Below, one piece after another: positions 31,510 through 40,374 of a DNA stretch of 64,000 nt. Where the stretch lies: contig JAIUOJ010000002.1 of assembly GCA_020161335.1 (NCBI GenBank), forward strand, positions 1-64,000. Direction: 5' to 3'. Numbering within the stretch: position 1 is the stretch's first letter; each line of letters begins with the position of its first letter. The notes beneath the pieces were generated by a model that worked only from the letters and a program-made list of their open reading frames with translations, was not told the origin of the DNA and made no database searches. This DNA comes from Pseudomonadota bacterium. Its GTDB lineage: Bacteria > Pseudomonadota > Gammaproteobacteria > Xanthomonadales > Xanthomonadaceae. The position numbers and the translations under genes are program-made.

Positions 31510-32613
31510 CTATTCCAATCGAAGTTCAAGGCATTCGCCATCCGGGAATCCTGATGGCTCGTCATCACGGCAATTGGCCCGGTACTCGGTTGGCGTGCAT
31601 CCCATGATCGCTTTGAATGCACGATTGAACGGCCCCAGCGAGGCAAAGCCGCTCTCGCCGCTGATGTGAAGGATGCTGTCGAGCCCATCCTGCATTGCTA
31701 ACAGCCTGCAGGCATGGGCGACGCGATGCCGGTTAAGTAAATGGTTGAAATTCTTCTCGCCAAGGTGCTGAGTGATGAGCTTGCTCAGGCGGTGCTCGGC
31801 GGTGCCCATTCTACTGGCCAGTTCGGCCACCCTGAGGCCGGGCTCGCGGTAGACCTGCAGCACCTGCAGTTGATGGCGCAACAGCGCAGCAAGACGCGCG
31901 TCGTCTTCAGATGGAGCCGAAGCTTGCTTGTTCGGCGCCGGACTGTCGCGGCGAACCGATGGCGGAGGCACTTGGCGACGATGCCGGAATGCGAGGTGGG
32001 TAAACCCGATCATTGCGGACGCGCAGAGCGCGACGATGCCGCTACGCCATGGAGCCAACACCGGGAATGCATGCGCCAGTTCGCCGAGCAGCGTGGTGGA
32101 CAATACACAGCTGCCGTACAGCGCCATGAACGACAGACGCAGGCGTCGTTCAACGGGCGCCCAATCCATGGACCAGCCGCGCAAGGGCTCGAGGAAAGTC
32201 AACGCCAGCAAGGTCGTGCTCGTCAGGGTGAGCAGGGCATCGATCGACACCGTCACCATCGAAGGCGGGACGTCCGCTTGCATTGCGTTGCCGCGGTGGA
32301 GCGCAATCAGGAGCGCGACGCCGCCCGCCAGCACGACATGCCGGAGAGAGACACCGTTGTCGCCGCGGAACAGCGCCCTGGACACGAGCCAGAAACCATT
32401 GCAGGTCGCTGCCCCGCCGATCGCGAGGGTCCATTTCATCCAGTCGGGCGCGTTGCCCGCCCACGGCAACATCAAGGAGAGGGCCAACGAGCCGCTGACC
32501 ACCGCGAACAGGACCTCGGCGTTCCGTTTGACCGGTTGCCTCAGCAAGGCAAATAGAGACAGCAGCGCCATCGCCACCGCTATTGCGGTCATCGTCCCAG
32601 CCCACCAGCGCAT
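31510..32613 (-). CDS. AraC-family regulator with N-terminal membrane region
   Basis: A 367-aa protein from ATG 32613, chosen because gggaggg lies 6-12 nt upstream. The N-terminal half has six or seven hydrophobic segments (for example MTAIAVAMALLSLFALL, VVLAGGVALLIAL), a membrane sensor layout. The C-terminal 110 residues are an AraC/XylS double helix-turn-helix (VAELASRMGTAEHRLSKLI and ISGESGFASLGPFNRAFKA, ending TPTEYR). It probably senses a signal at the membrane and controls the divergent DUF2306 gene, 194 nt away. The ligand is unknown. Confidence 0.88.
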   Translation of the reverse strand: MRWWAGTMTAIAVAMALLSLFALLRQPVKRNAEVLFAVVSGSLALSLMLPWAGNAPDWMKWTLAIGGAATCNGFWLVSRALFRGDNGVSLRHVVLAGGVALLIALHRGNAMQADVPPSMVTVSIDALLTLTSTTLLALTFLEPLRGWSMDWAPVERRLRLSFMALYGSCVLSTTLLGELAHAFPVLAPWRSGIVALCASAMIGFTHLAFRHRRQVPPPSVRRDSPAPNKQASAPSEDDARLAALLRHQLQVLQVYREPGLRVAELASRMGTAEHRLSKLITQHLGEKNFNHLLNRHRVAHACRLLAMQDGLDSILHISGESGFASLGPFNRAFKAIMGCTPTEYRANCRDDEPSGFPDGECLELRLE

Positions 32614-32807
32614 CGATATCCCTCCCAACCGCCAATGACGGGATGGTAAAGGACGGAGCCGGACCCTTGCACTGTGGGCCGCGGCTAAACCGCGCTTGAA
32701 CAACGATTTCCGGCTCGGCAATCCGACTGGCCGATTCGCGAAACGGCGGGATGGGTGGGTGGCGACTGGGCAAGGTAACGGCCCATCAACGGCTCAGCCT
32801 TCCCTGC

Positions 32808-33626
32808 ATGACCTTGCCCCGGATCCCTTCCCCCGGTCGCGCCCTCCAATTGGGCGCTTCCGTATGGTTCATCGCCGCCACCCTGGGCCAATGGGCGTTT
32901 GTGTTGTTCATCCTGCTGTTCTTCGGGGGGCATGGCCTTAGCGGCGACCTGGCCGGCCTGAACGACAAGCCGCACGTCACCGGCTATGTCCCCGGGGATA
33001 CGTTCGGCAACCTTCAATTCATCGCCCACGCGCTGATGGGCGGCGTGGTGACCTTTGCCGGTACTTGGCAGCTACTACCTGCGCTGCGTCGCCGTTGGCC
33101 CGGCATCCATCGCTGGAATGGACGCTTGTTCCTGGGGATCTCGCTGCTGGGCGCATTGTCCGGCCTGTACCTCACCTGGGTCCGCGGCTCGAGGCTGGGG
33201 GTGGGAAGCAACGTGTCGATCACCGCCAATGGCGTGTTGATCCTGGCGTTCGCCACGCTGGCTTGGCGCAGCGCGCTGCGGCGCGACTTCGTGCGACATC
33301 GAAGGCACGCCCTGCGCGCCTTCTTGCTGGTCAACGGCGTCTGGTTCCTGCGCATCGGCATCATGCTCGCCGGCCTGGCGTTGGCGCCGCTCGGGGTCGA
33401 GATCAACTACACAGGCATGGTGTTCGTCGGGGTCAGTTTCGCCAGTTGGCTGATCCCCTTGACCGTGCTCGAGCTGTACCTGCGTGCCGAGCGCTCGCAG
33501 CGGGCCGTGCCCAGATACGCCATGGCCGGGCTCCTGGGCGTGTCTGCGCTGTTGGTGCTGGCTGGGAGCGCGGCGGCGGTCGCGTTCATGTGGCTTCCAG
33601 CGCTGAGGCCAGGTGCTGCGCCATAG
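32808..33626 (+). CDS. DUF2306-family membrane protein
   Basis: A 272-aa integral membrane protein. ATG 32808 was chosen because the first hydrophobic helix (WFIAATLGQWAFVLFILLFFGG) starts near residue 20. About seven or eight helices follow, with family features FIAHALMGGVVTFAGTWQLLP, RRWPGIHRWNGRLFL and RHRRHALRAFLLVNGVWFLR, including conserved His residues. Function of DUF2306 is unknown. The divergent AraC gene points to regulated expression. Confidence 0.85.
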   Translation: MTLPRIPSPGRALQLGASVWFIAATLGQWAFVLFILLFFGGHGLSGDLAGLNDKPHVTGYVPGDTFGNLQFIAHALMGGVVTFAGTWQLLPALRRRWPGIHRWNGRLFLGISLLGALSGLYLTWVRGSRLGVGSNVSITANGVLILAFATLAWRSALRRDFVRHRRHALRAFLLVNGVWFLRIGIMLAGLALAPLGVEINYTGMVFVGVSFASWLIPLTVLELYLRAERSQRAVPRYAMAGLLGVSALLVLAGSAAAVAFMWLPALRPGAAP

Positions 33627-34034
33627 AGCGCATCTGTCCCCAGCTCTGGCGTGTGCGAAGCATTCAACCATTCTGTATCGAGTTCACGGCGGACATTGAT
33701 CTCAGCAACTTTTCATAGGGATCGGATTTTGAACCACACCGACATGGAGGCGAGAAGAAAGAAAAGCCTTGGTTCAACGAGCAAGACAGGTGCCGCAAGT
33801 GAATACAACTGCTCTTGCGGATCGAGATGGAGGATTGCTGGCCGCGCCTGCGTGATGTTGTCCTCCGCCTTGCGCGGTTCGTCCCACGTCAGGCTCCGGT
33901 GACATTGCTCGTGGATGAAGTACGCCATATGGGTGCCCCTCTGCCGGAGGGGATCGCGGCCAGTGACGAAAGACTGTGCCTTGGCGAGGGTCGATTTTCC
34001 TTAAGCAGTTTGATGAACTACATGGAGATTCCAA
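33627..34034. other. 408-bp stretch of lower GC, no supported gene
   Basis: Between the DUF2306 gene and the tandem-domain exported protein. A 71-codon minus-strand frame (33713-33928) and overlapping plus-strand frames exist but show no recognisable motif. A short hairpin (cccctc/gagggg, 33935-33951) is visible. A ribosome site (tggag) serves the ATG at 34035. Confidence 0.5.
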
Positions 34035-34817
34035 ATGAAAACCCGCGCATTTGTGGCGCTTTTCCTCTTGGTGGTGCTGACGAACAGCGTCGTCGATCTG
34101 GCGAATGCAAGCCCAGGCCCATTGAGCGCTTCATCGAATGCTGCCGATTCGAAAGAAATGGGCGCGATCCAGATCGGCGATAAGGCCATGCGGAAGATTT
34201 CGATGGCGATCGGTGAGGAAGTGGGCGATTTCGCGGTCACTGCACAGGAGCAGGTCGAGTCCGGCGTGGGATCCAATGCCACCCAGTACACAGTGAGGAC
34301 GTCAGGCGGCAGGAGCTACAAGTGCCAGATCATCGAGCCGTCGCGCGCGGGGAAGATTTTTTCGTTCGGCACCGCCGCAGGCGCCGATGCGCTGTGTACG
34401 CAGTTCGGCGGCACGGGGGACGGGGATAGGCGAACGACGAATGAAGCCAGTGGAATGGCTGGAGGCTCCGGCGAAAACCCGGAATCCGCCGCCGCGATCG
34501 CCATCAGCGACAAGGCAGCCAGGAAGATCTCGATGGCCATCGGCGAGGACACGGACCGCTTCGTGGTGACCCAGCATGAGGACGTGGAAGCTGCCGCGGG
34601 CATGCAGGGCACCGAGTACACGGTGAGGACCGATGGTGGTCGAACCTTCAAATGCCAGATACTGGAACCGTCGAAGCTGGGCAGGATTGTGACGTTCGGA
34701 ACTGCCGGCGGCAGCGACGCGTTGTGCACGGACTTCACCAAGGGCTCCAAGGACCAAGGCAAGACCAACCAGGCCAGCTGCAACGCCCTGCTGCGGGCGG
34801 CACACAGATGCAACTGA
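34035..34817 (+). CDS. Exported protein with two tandem copies of an unknown domain
   Basis: A 260-aa protein with signal peptide (FVALFLLVVLTNSVVDLANA). It contains two copies of an about 80-residue unit, from about residues 45-124 and 156-235. Both copies share DKAxRKISMAIGE, YTVRTxGGRxxKCQIxEPSxxGxIxxFGTAxGxDALC. Each unit has two Cys, so an internal disulfide is plausible. A further Cys pair lies at the C-terminus. I do not recognise the domain. It is the first of three exported-protein genes in a row. Confidence 0.78.
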   Translation: MKTRAFVALFLLVVLTNSVVDLANASPGPLSASSNAADSKEMGAIQIGDKAMRKISMAIGEEVGDFAVTAQEQVESGVGSNATQYTVRTSGGRSYKCQIIEPSRAGKIFSFGTAAGADALCTQFGGTGDGDRRTTNEASGMAGGSGENPESAAAIAISDKAARKISMAIGEDTDRFVVTQHEDVEAAAGMQGTEYTVRTDGGRTFKCQILEPSKLGRIVTFGTAGGSDALCTDFTKGSKDQGKTNQASCNALLRAAHRCN

Positions 34818-34851
34818 TCGCGGGCGTGTCACCGACCCCATCGAGAACGCG

Positions 34852-36069
34852 ATGAAAACAGCCAGGAAAATTCTGCCGTGCATTGTGGCCGGGCTGGTGT
34901 TTCCCACCCAGGTCTTCGCACTGAGCGTGATCGTGCAGTACCAGGGCGAGGTCGGCAACCGCGAGGTGTCTTTCGCCGACATGCGCTCGTTTGCGAACCA
35001 GGTGCAGGCGGATACGGCGGGCGCAGGCACGCAGGTGCGGGCCCTCCCGGTCACGGTGGTCTACGAAAGCGCGAACAAGCCCGAATTCGTGCACATGGAG
35101 TTGTTCTTCCAATGCCCGGAGCGGCCCAGCCTGGAGCAGCACGCGCCCAACCCGCCCGAAGGCAGGGCGGACACCGGTACGCGCCGTGAGGTGACGTTCC
35201 GATTGGGTCCGGGCAGCTACCTGCTGCGGCGTACCGACCTGAACACCGAACCAGTGCCCGAGAGCGAGTGGAAGACGTCCGATGCCCCCATGCTCTCCAG
35301 GGCTGGCCTGCTCGCCTGCAACCACCTGGAGGTCGACCAGGCCCTCCGGGCAGCCATCGGGGATGACCGCTTCGACGCCGACGGCTTCGGCAAGCGCATG
35401 GCCAAGCTCGGACTGCCATCGGACATGGCGGTCATCGGTGAGCACCTGCCATCGGGGTATATGGATTTCGCCTGGCAGACTTTCTGGTGGGACAAGGTCC
35501 TCGCCGGGCAGCGGCCTGACCCGACCGGTAAGTGGGCCCAGTCGCTGTCCGGAGATGACGGGCATGCCGTCATGGAGGCGGTCAGGAAAGCGCAGCAGTT
35601 ACCCGACGCCGGAGTCGCATCGGTCCAGCCCGGCCTGTTGGGGCGCCTCATGGGCAACCGGTCCCAGCTGACGGTGGACCCGGCAGCCGCACCCGGTGCG
35701 GGCAAGCACCCCGATGGCTCGAAAATGAACAAGCGCGAGGCCAAGCTCATGGCCGCCTTGGGAGGTCGATCCGAGCAGGAACTGGTCGCGACCATGGGCA
35801 ATCCCGATGACGTTTACCAGGGCGCAGGTTCGCGCTTCCTGCGCTACAGCGCCTGGTGGGAAGAGGAGGGCGTCATCGTCTACGGCGCCTACGGCGTCAT
35901 CGGTGGGGCGTCGGGTGGGTATGCCGAGTGCTACGCCGAGTTCAACATGCGCCAGGATGCGTACGGCGAATGGCGCGTGCACGATGTGGTTGTCCAGAGC
36001 GATTACGACGGGACAGGGTCACGCGAGATCCGACTGGTCTGCGACGACGCCACAAGGCCGAAGCGATGA
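34852..36069 (+). CDS. Exported protein of unknown function (405 aa)
   Basis: Begins MKTARKILPCIVAGLVFPTQ, a signal peptide ending near VFA. There are scattered Cys (88, 157, near 320 and 401). The segment GRSEQELVATMGNPDDVYQG followed by a Trp/Tyr-rich stretch (FLRYSAWW) has the flavour of the SmpA/BamE-like fold, in which a helix and a G-x-P-D turn precede strands; this is only a suggestion. It starts 35 nt after the tandem-domain gene and its stop lies 96 nt before the next start, so all three may be one operon. Confidence 0.72.
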   Translation: MKTARKILPCIVAGLVFPTQVFALSVIVQYQGEVGNREVSFADMRSFANQVQADTAGAGTQVRALPVTVVYESANKPEFVHMELFFQCPERPSLEQHAPNPPEGRADTGTRREVTFRLGPGSYLLRRTDLNTEPVPESEWKTSDAPMLSRAGLLACNHLEVDQALRAAIGDDRFDADGFGKRMAKLGLPSDMAVIGEHLPSGYMDFAWQTFWWDKVLAGQRPDPTGKWAQSLSGDDGHAVMEAVRKAQQLPDAGVASVQPGLLGRLMGNRSQLTVDPAAAPGAGKHPDGSKMNKREAKLMAALGGRSEQELVATMGNPDDVYQGAGSRFLRYSAWWEEEGVIVYGAYGVIGGASGGYAECYAEFNMRQDAYGEWRVHDVVVQSDYDGTGSREIRLVCDDATRPKR

Positions 36070-36164
36070 TGCCCCAACCCTGTTCCACAAACCCTGCGGC
36101 GTTTCCTTGCCCGGACCCGCCGTCCCGCAAGAGCAAGATGCCTGACATGAAGGGAGCGATGGCG

Positions 36165-36857
36165 ATGATCACACGCGTGGTACTGGCAACCGGGATGCTG
36201 GCCGCAATGGCGCCCGTGCTGGCGCTCGCCCAGGTCGAGGGCGGATCGTTCGATGTATTGGCATCGGTCATGCAGACCCACGTCACGGAGATCAACGCCA
36301 ACGATGTCCTTGACGCGAACCGGAAGCAGGCACAGCAGTTCCGGGAGAAAGCCATCGCCGGCTGGTGGGAGTTCATGCAGGCCAATTCGAAGGCCGGGCC
36401 GGGCGAGTATTGCGCGGCCACGTTCCTGCGCGCCAAGCGCCAGCCCATCCCCGGCAAGGATGATGCGCTGAGAGAAGGCATCGCCGTCACCCTGTTCGGG
36501 CCCGGCGGGAACTACCGCGGCGCCTTGCTGGCCTTCTCCCCATTGGGCGCAGATGCCGCCGCGGCATTCCCGAAGGCGGCCAACGGCGCCCCCGTTCGCG
36601 TCACGCTGACGCAGGGCGACATCACCCCCGTGACACTCAATGCGATCTACGTGCAGACCGGTCCGAAGTCACCGCCGCTGCTGGCGTTCGCCGTGCCCAG
36701 CATCGAAGAATTGATGGGGGGCATGGAAGACACCTGGCGTTTCGACGTGAGCCAGGAGGGCAAGTCGATCGCCAGCATCGAATGGCACGACGGGCTCATG
36801 GCGCGCAACCAGCTAAGGCAGTGTCTGGCCGGGAAGCCGTACGGTAATCAGGGATGA
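36165..36857 (+). CDS. Exported protein of unknown function (230 aa)
   Basis: The start at 36165 has an agggag ribosome site 8 nt upstream (36151-36156) and opens a signal peptide (ITRVVLATGMLAAMAPVLALA). In-frame ATGs at 36159, 36147 and 36138 are alternatives. The mature part is about 209 aa with two Cys (in GEYCAATFLRA and RQCLAGKP), likely a disulfide, and mixed helix/strand character. Not recognised. Its 3' end abuts, on the opposite strand, the remnant of a toxin-tail gene. Confidence 0.7.
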   Translation: MITRVVLATGMLAAMAPVLALAQVEGGSFDVLASVMQTHVTEINANDVLDANRKQAQQFREKAIAGWWEFMQANSKAGPGEYCAATFLRAKRQPIPGKDDALREGIAVTLFGPGGNYRGALLAFSPLGADAAAAFPKAANGAPVRVTLTQGDITPVTLNAIYVQTGPKSPPLLAFAVPSIEELMGGMEDTWRFDVSQEGKSIASIEWHDGLMARNQLRQCLAGKPYGNQG

Positions 36858-37273
36858 GGTCAGCACCGTTCGCGAATCTTCGGCCGATCATCACCGAGAT
36901 CGTTCCTCCCGCGATGGCACCGGCGATGATCAACCCCCCGCGCGTCTCGAATCCGGCCCCGATCTGCGGCATCACCATCGCCGCCAGGCCCGCGCTGGCA
37001 AAGCCATGCCCGAACCTGCCGCCCTGGCGCTCTGCCGTGACGCCTCCGAGCATTGCCTGCATGGCGATTCGCTGGCCGTAGCGGGTGATGCCTGCAGCAC
37101 CCTGGCCCATCAGTGCACTGATGGGCCCCTGTCATGCCAGCGAACAACGCGTCGCTGCTTGCCCCCCCCCCCCCCCCGAACGCCCGCGTCAACTCATAGT
37201 TGGCGCGGCCGTCGCATGCCGCTGCGGCGGGCCCCGCGAATGCGCACCCGACGCCCACCACGATGCCGGACAC
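36858..37273 (-). pseudogene. Remnant of an RHS/polymorphic-toxin C-terminal region, frameshifted and truncated
   Basis: In the minus strand from 37110 the translation GGRFGHGFASAGLAAMVMPQ, then IIAGAIAGGTISVMIG and RRFANGA, matches the conserved tail that RHS and filamentous-haemagglutinin type proteins carry in Xanthomonadaceae. Upstream, the sequence GGASSDALFAGMTG is in another frame. Dropping one C from the gggg/ccc run near 37120 would join them as MTG-AISALMGQGA. Homology ends next to the stop of the exported-protein gene at 36857. A run of 16 G (minus strand) lies inside. No intact toxin or immunity gene is present. Confidence 0.6.
37162..37177. repeat. 16-base C/G homopolymer
   Basis: Sixteen consecutive C on the plus strand, inside the toxin-tail remnant, where it encodes a Gly run in frame with the upstream part. 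It is by far the longest homopolymer seen in the window. Such tracts are hypermutable, and their length is easily misread in sequencing. Confidence 0.95.
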
Positions 37274-37403
37274 CTCCGGCGCGCACGACCGGACGATGGA
37301 GCGCCCCTCCCACTTGTGCGGGTGGGGTTCCCCCGTCGTCGCGGATGCTTCTGAGAAGGCCGATCGAGGCCCTGAGGAGTGTTCACGTCGAAGCGAAGGA
37401 CGT

Positions 37404-38921
37404 TCAGCGCACGAGGAAGTCGATGAACCTCGCGACCTTCGCGTACGGCGGTTTCAGCAGGTCGCTGCCGGCGCGGCGCGGTTGCCACAGGATCGGCAGC
37501 GGCTTGCCCATCGCGTCGAAGCCGGCGCGGCCGTGGTACGCGCCCATGCCGCTGGGGCCGACGCCGCCGAACGGCAGCGCGCTGATGCCGAAGTGCAGCA
37601 GGCTGTCGTTGACGGTGACGCCGCCGGCCAGGGTCTCGCGGAGGATCCGTTCGACGCTGGCACGGTCGTGGCTGAAGGGATACAGCGCCAGCGGCCGGTC
37701 GCGCGCGTTGACCTCGGCGATTGCGGCCTCGAGCGAGGCGACGCTGCGCACCGGCAGGATCGGGCCGAAGATCTCTTCCTGCATCACCGCCGCGTCGTCG
37801 CCGGGTTCGAGCACCAGGGTCGGCGCGAACAGGCGCTGCGCGCGGTCGTGCGCGGGCGCCAGCGCAAGCACCTGCAGGCCGCGCGCGCGCGCGTCGTCGA
37901 GGTAGCCGTCGAGCCGCGCGAACTGCGCGTCGTTGATGATCCGCGTGTAGTCGGCGGGATCGCGCAGCTCGCCGTAGCGCGCGGCCACTTCGGCGCGCAG
38001 GGCCTCGACCAGCGCATCGCGGCGCGCGGCGTCGCCGACCAGCAGCACGTAGTCCGGCGCGATGCAGGTCTGGCCGCCGTTGAACCACTTGCCGGTGGCG
38101 AGCCGCGCGGCGGCGCGTTCGAGTGGCATGTCGGCGCAGACGATCGCCGGTGACTTGCCGCCCAGTTCCAGCGTGAGCGGGGTGAGGTTCGGCGCGGCGG
38201 CGGCCATCACCTTGCGGCCCACGGCGGTCGAGCCGGTGAACACGAGGTGGTCGAACGGCAAGGCGGCGAACGCGGCGGCGACATCGGCGCCGCCGGTCGC
38301 CACCGCCACCCGGTCGGCGGGGAAGACCTCCGCCAGCAGCGACTGCAGGAAGGCGGTCGTGCGCGGCGTGTGTTCCGACGGCTTGAGGAAGACGTGGTTG
38401 CCCGCTGCGATCGCGGTGGCGAGCGGGATCAGCGCGAGGTTGACCGGGTAGTTCCACGGCGAGATCACGCCGACCACGCCCAGCGGCGCGTGCCGTACTT
38501 CCGCCCGCGCCGGCCAGAAGCGCCAGCCCACGCCAACCCGGCGCGGCTTCATCCAGCGGCGCAGGTGGCGGCGCAGGTGGTCGATCTCGTTCAGCACGGT
38601 CATGCCGTCGGCGACCAGCGACTCGTGGCGCGAGCGGTGGCCGAAGTCGGCGGACACCGCGTCGGCCATCTCCGGCAGGCGTCGCTTCAGCGCCTCGCGC
38701 AGGCGCAGCAGGTCGTCGCGTCGCTGCGCGAAGCCGGGCTTGCCGGCCTGCCAGGCCGCGCGCAGCCGGGCCAGCGTGTCCGCCAGGGTGGCCGGTGGCG
38801 TTCCGGCCCCCGGAGGTGCGGCCGGGTCGCTGCCCGCCTGCCGGGACGCCGCGATCGCGGCCTGGGCGGCGGTGAGGGTCGCGGTGGTGGCGATGCCGGC
38901 GGCAGGGGCGGAGGGGTTCAT
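37404..38921 (-). CDS. Coniferyl aldehyde dehydrogenase
   Basis: A 505-aa NAD(P)-dependent aldehyde dehydrogenase. Motifs: PWNYPVNLALIPLATAIAAG, the glycine motif FTGSTAVGRKV, the catalytic Glu in LELGGKSPAI and the catalytic Cys in FNGGQTCIAPDYVL. The QTCIAPDYV form is typical of the coniferyl-aldehyde/CalB group. It oxidises aromatic or aliphatic aldehydes to acids. The N-terminus has about 35 extra residues, Ala/Pro-rich. It stands alone, divergent from the gamma-carbonic anhydrase-like gene 50 nt away. Confidence 0.9.
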   Translation of the reverse strand: MNPSAPAAGIATTATLTAAQAAIAASRQAGSDPAAPPGAGTPPATLADTLARLRAAWQAGKPGFAQRRDDLLRLREALKRRLPEMADAVSADFGHRSRHESLVADGMTVLNEIDHLRRHLRRWMKPRRVGVGWRFWPARAEVRHAPLGVVGVISPWNYPVNLALIPLATAIAAGNHVFLKPSEHTPRTTAFLQSLLAEVFPADRVAVATGGADVAAAFAALPFDHLVFTGSTAVGRKVMAAAAPNLTPLTLELGGKSPAIVCADMPLERAAARLATGKWFNGGQTCIAPDYVLLVGDAARRDALVEALRAEVAARYGELRDPADYTRIINDAQFARLDGYLDDARARGLQVLALAPAHDRAQRLFAPTLVLEPGDDAAVMQEEIFGPILPVRSVASLEAAIAEVNARDRPLALYPFSHDRASVERILRETLAGGVTVNDSLLHFGISALPFGGVGPSGMGAYHGRAGFDAMGKPLPILWQPRRAGSDLLKPPYAKVARFIDFLVR

Positions 38922-38971
38922 CCGGCGAGTGTAGGGCCTCGCTTTGGAGGCGGAGCACTACAATGCGCGCC

Positions 38972-39529
38972 ATGACGCCCCTGCCCCATCGCCTGCGCCC
39001 CTACCGCGGCACGCTGCCCGAGATCGGGCAGCGCGTTTACATCGACCCCTCCGCCGAGGTGATCGGCGACGTCGTCCTTGGCGACGACGTCTCGATCTGG
39101 CCGCTCACCGTGGTCCGCGGCGACGTCAACTTCATCCGCGTCGGCGCGCGCACCAACATCCAGGACGGGGTGGTGGTGCATGTCAGCCACGATGGTCCGC
39201 ACGCGAAGCTCGGTGGGTTCGCGACCGTGATCGGCGAGGACGTCACCATCGGCCACAAGGCGGTGATCCACGCCTGCCGGATCGAGGACGCCTGCCTGAT
39301 CGGCATGGGCGCGATCGTGATGGACGGCGCGGTGGTGAAGAAGCACGGCTTCGTCGGCGCCGGGGCGCTGGTGTCGCCGGGCAAGGTGGTGGGCGAGGGC
39401 GAGCTGTGGCTCGGCAACCCGGCGCGACTGGTGCGCAAGCTCGACGATGCGCAGATCGAGGCGCTGTACTACAGCGCGCAGCACTACGTGCGCCTCAAGG
39501 ACGACTATCTGGCCGTGCCGGGCGTGTAG
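38972..39529 (+). CDS. Gamma-carbonic anhydrase family protein (YrdA-like)
   Basis: A 185-aa left-handed beta-helix protein; an in-frame ATG three codons upstream (38963) is an alternative start. Hexapeptide repeats run through most of the protein (GDVVLGDDVSIWPLTVVRGD, then TNIQDGVVVHVSHD), with the zinc-ligand-type His in VVVHVSH and TIGHKAVIHAC. A C-terminal helix (DAQIEALYYSAQHYVRLK) completes the fold. Most YrdA-type proteins have no proven carbonic anhydrase activity. Confidence 0.92.
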   Translation: MTPLPHRLRPYRGTLPEIGQRVYIDPSAEVIGDVVLGDDVSIWPLTVVRGDVNFIRVGARTNIQDGVVVHVSHDGPHAKLGGFATVIGEDVTIGHKAVIHACRIEDACLIGMGAIVMDGAVVKKHGFVGAGALVSPGKVVGEGELWLGNPARLVRKLDDAQIEALYYSAQHYVRLKDDYLAVPGV

Positions 39530-39690
39530 CGCGCCGGCCGTGTGGCGTAGGCGCGGGCGATGCGCTAGCGTCGGCGCAGGACACCGGCGCGGCGCGGTGC
39601 GGGCGCCGGGATGGCGGGGGACGGGGACGTGGGGGTTGCACAGCTTGCAGGCGGGATGACGGCGGCCTCGCCTTCGGCGGCGGCCGGCTG

Positions 39691-40374
39691 ATGCTCGACA
39701 CCGTCCGCGACGTGGACACGCCCGAGGGCGTCTCCCTGCGGCTGCCCGCCGCCGGCCCGGTGCCGCGCGCGTTCGCCTGGCTGATCGACGCCGCGATCCG
39801 TTTCGCGCTGGTGATCCTCGCCTCGATGTTCCTGGGCGTCCTCGGCCGCTTCGGCATCGGCGTGTACCTGGTGTTCCTGTTCCTGGTGGTGTGGGCCTAC
39901 CCGGTCGCGTTCGAGGCGATGTGGGACGGGCAGACGCCGGGCAAGCGCGCGATGGGCCTGCGCGTGGTCGCGGCCAACGGCGCGCCGGTGGGCTGGATGG
40001 CGTCGTTCGTGCGCAACCTGATGCGCACCGTCGACATGCTGCCGTTCGGCTATGCGTTCGGGCTGGCGTCGAGCCTCGTCGACCCCTGGGGCCGGCGCCT
40101 GGGCGACGTGGTCGCGCGCACCCTGGTGGTGCATGCGCCACGCACGCGCGACCTGCCGACGGCCCTGGTCAATGCCGTGCACGTGCCGCTGCTGCCGCTG
40201 CTGCCGGGCGAGCAGGCGGCGGTGATCGCCTTCGCCGAACGTGCGGGCACGCTCACCCCGCAACGGCAGCAGGAACTGGCGGCGCTGGCGGTGTCGGCGA
40301 CCGGCGCCCAGGGCGACACCGGGGTGGTGCGGCTGTTCGGCATCGCCAACTGGCTGCTGGGACGGCGCGCGTGA
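39691..40374 (+). CDS. RDD-family membrane protein
   Basis: A 227-aa protein from ATG 39691. The RDD domain spans residues 20-150, with three hydrophobic segments, an Arg followed by Asp in the first (RAFAWLIDAAIRF) and the TPGKRAMGLRVV motif. The C-terminal 80 residues are cytosolic, with TLTPQRQQELAALA. RDD proteins are often linked to transport or stress, function unclear. It is the first gene of a tightly packed operon; its TGA overlaps the next GTG. Confidence 0.87.
   Translation: MLDTVRDVDTPEGVSLRLPAAGPVPRAFAWLIDAAIRFALVILASMFLGVLGRFGIGVYLVFLFLVVWAYPVAFEAMWDGQTPGKRAMGLRVVAANGAPVGWMASFVRNLMRTVDMLPFGYAFGLASSLVDPWGRRLGDVVARTLVVHAPRTRDLPTALVNAVHVPLLPLLPGEQAAVIAFAERAGTLTPQRQQELAALAVSATGAQGDTGVVRLFGIANWLLGRRA

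Noticed and set aside
33713..33928. 71-codon minus-strand frame in the gap before the duplicated exported protein
   Set aside because: No ribosome site or recognised motif, and overlapping frames on the other strand are equally long; insufficient support for a gene.
33935..33951. Hairpin cccctc/gagggg as a terminator of the DUF2306 gene
   Set aside because: It is more than 300 nt past the stop and has no T run.
37189..38973. 594-codon minus-strand frame over the coniferyl aldehyde dehydrogenase
   Set aside because: Another frame of the same strand encodes the complete dehydrogenase with catalytic Cys and Glu; this one is Arg-rich without motifs.
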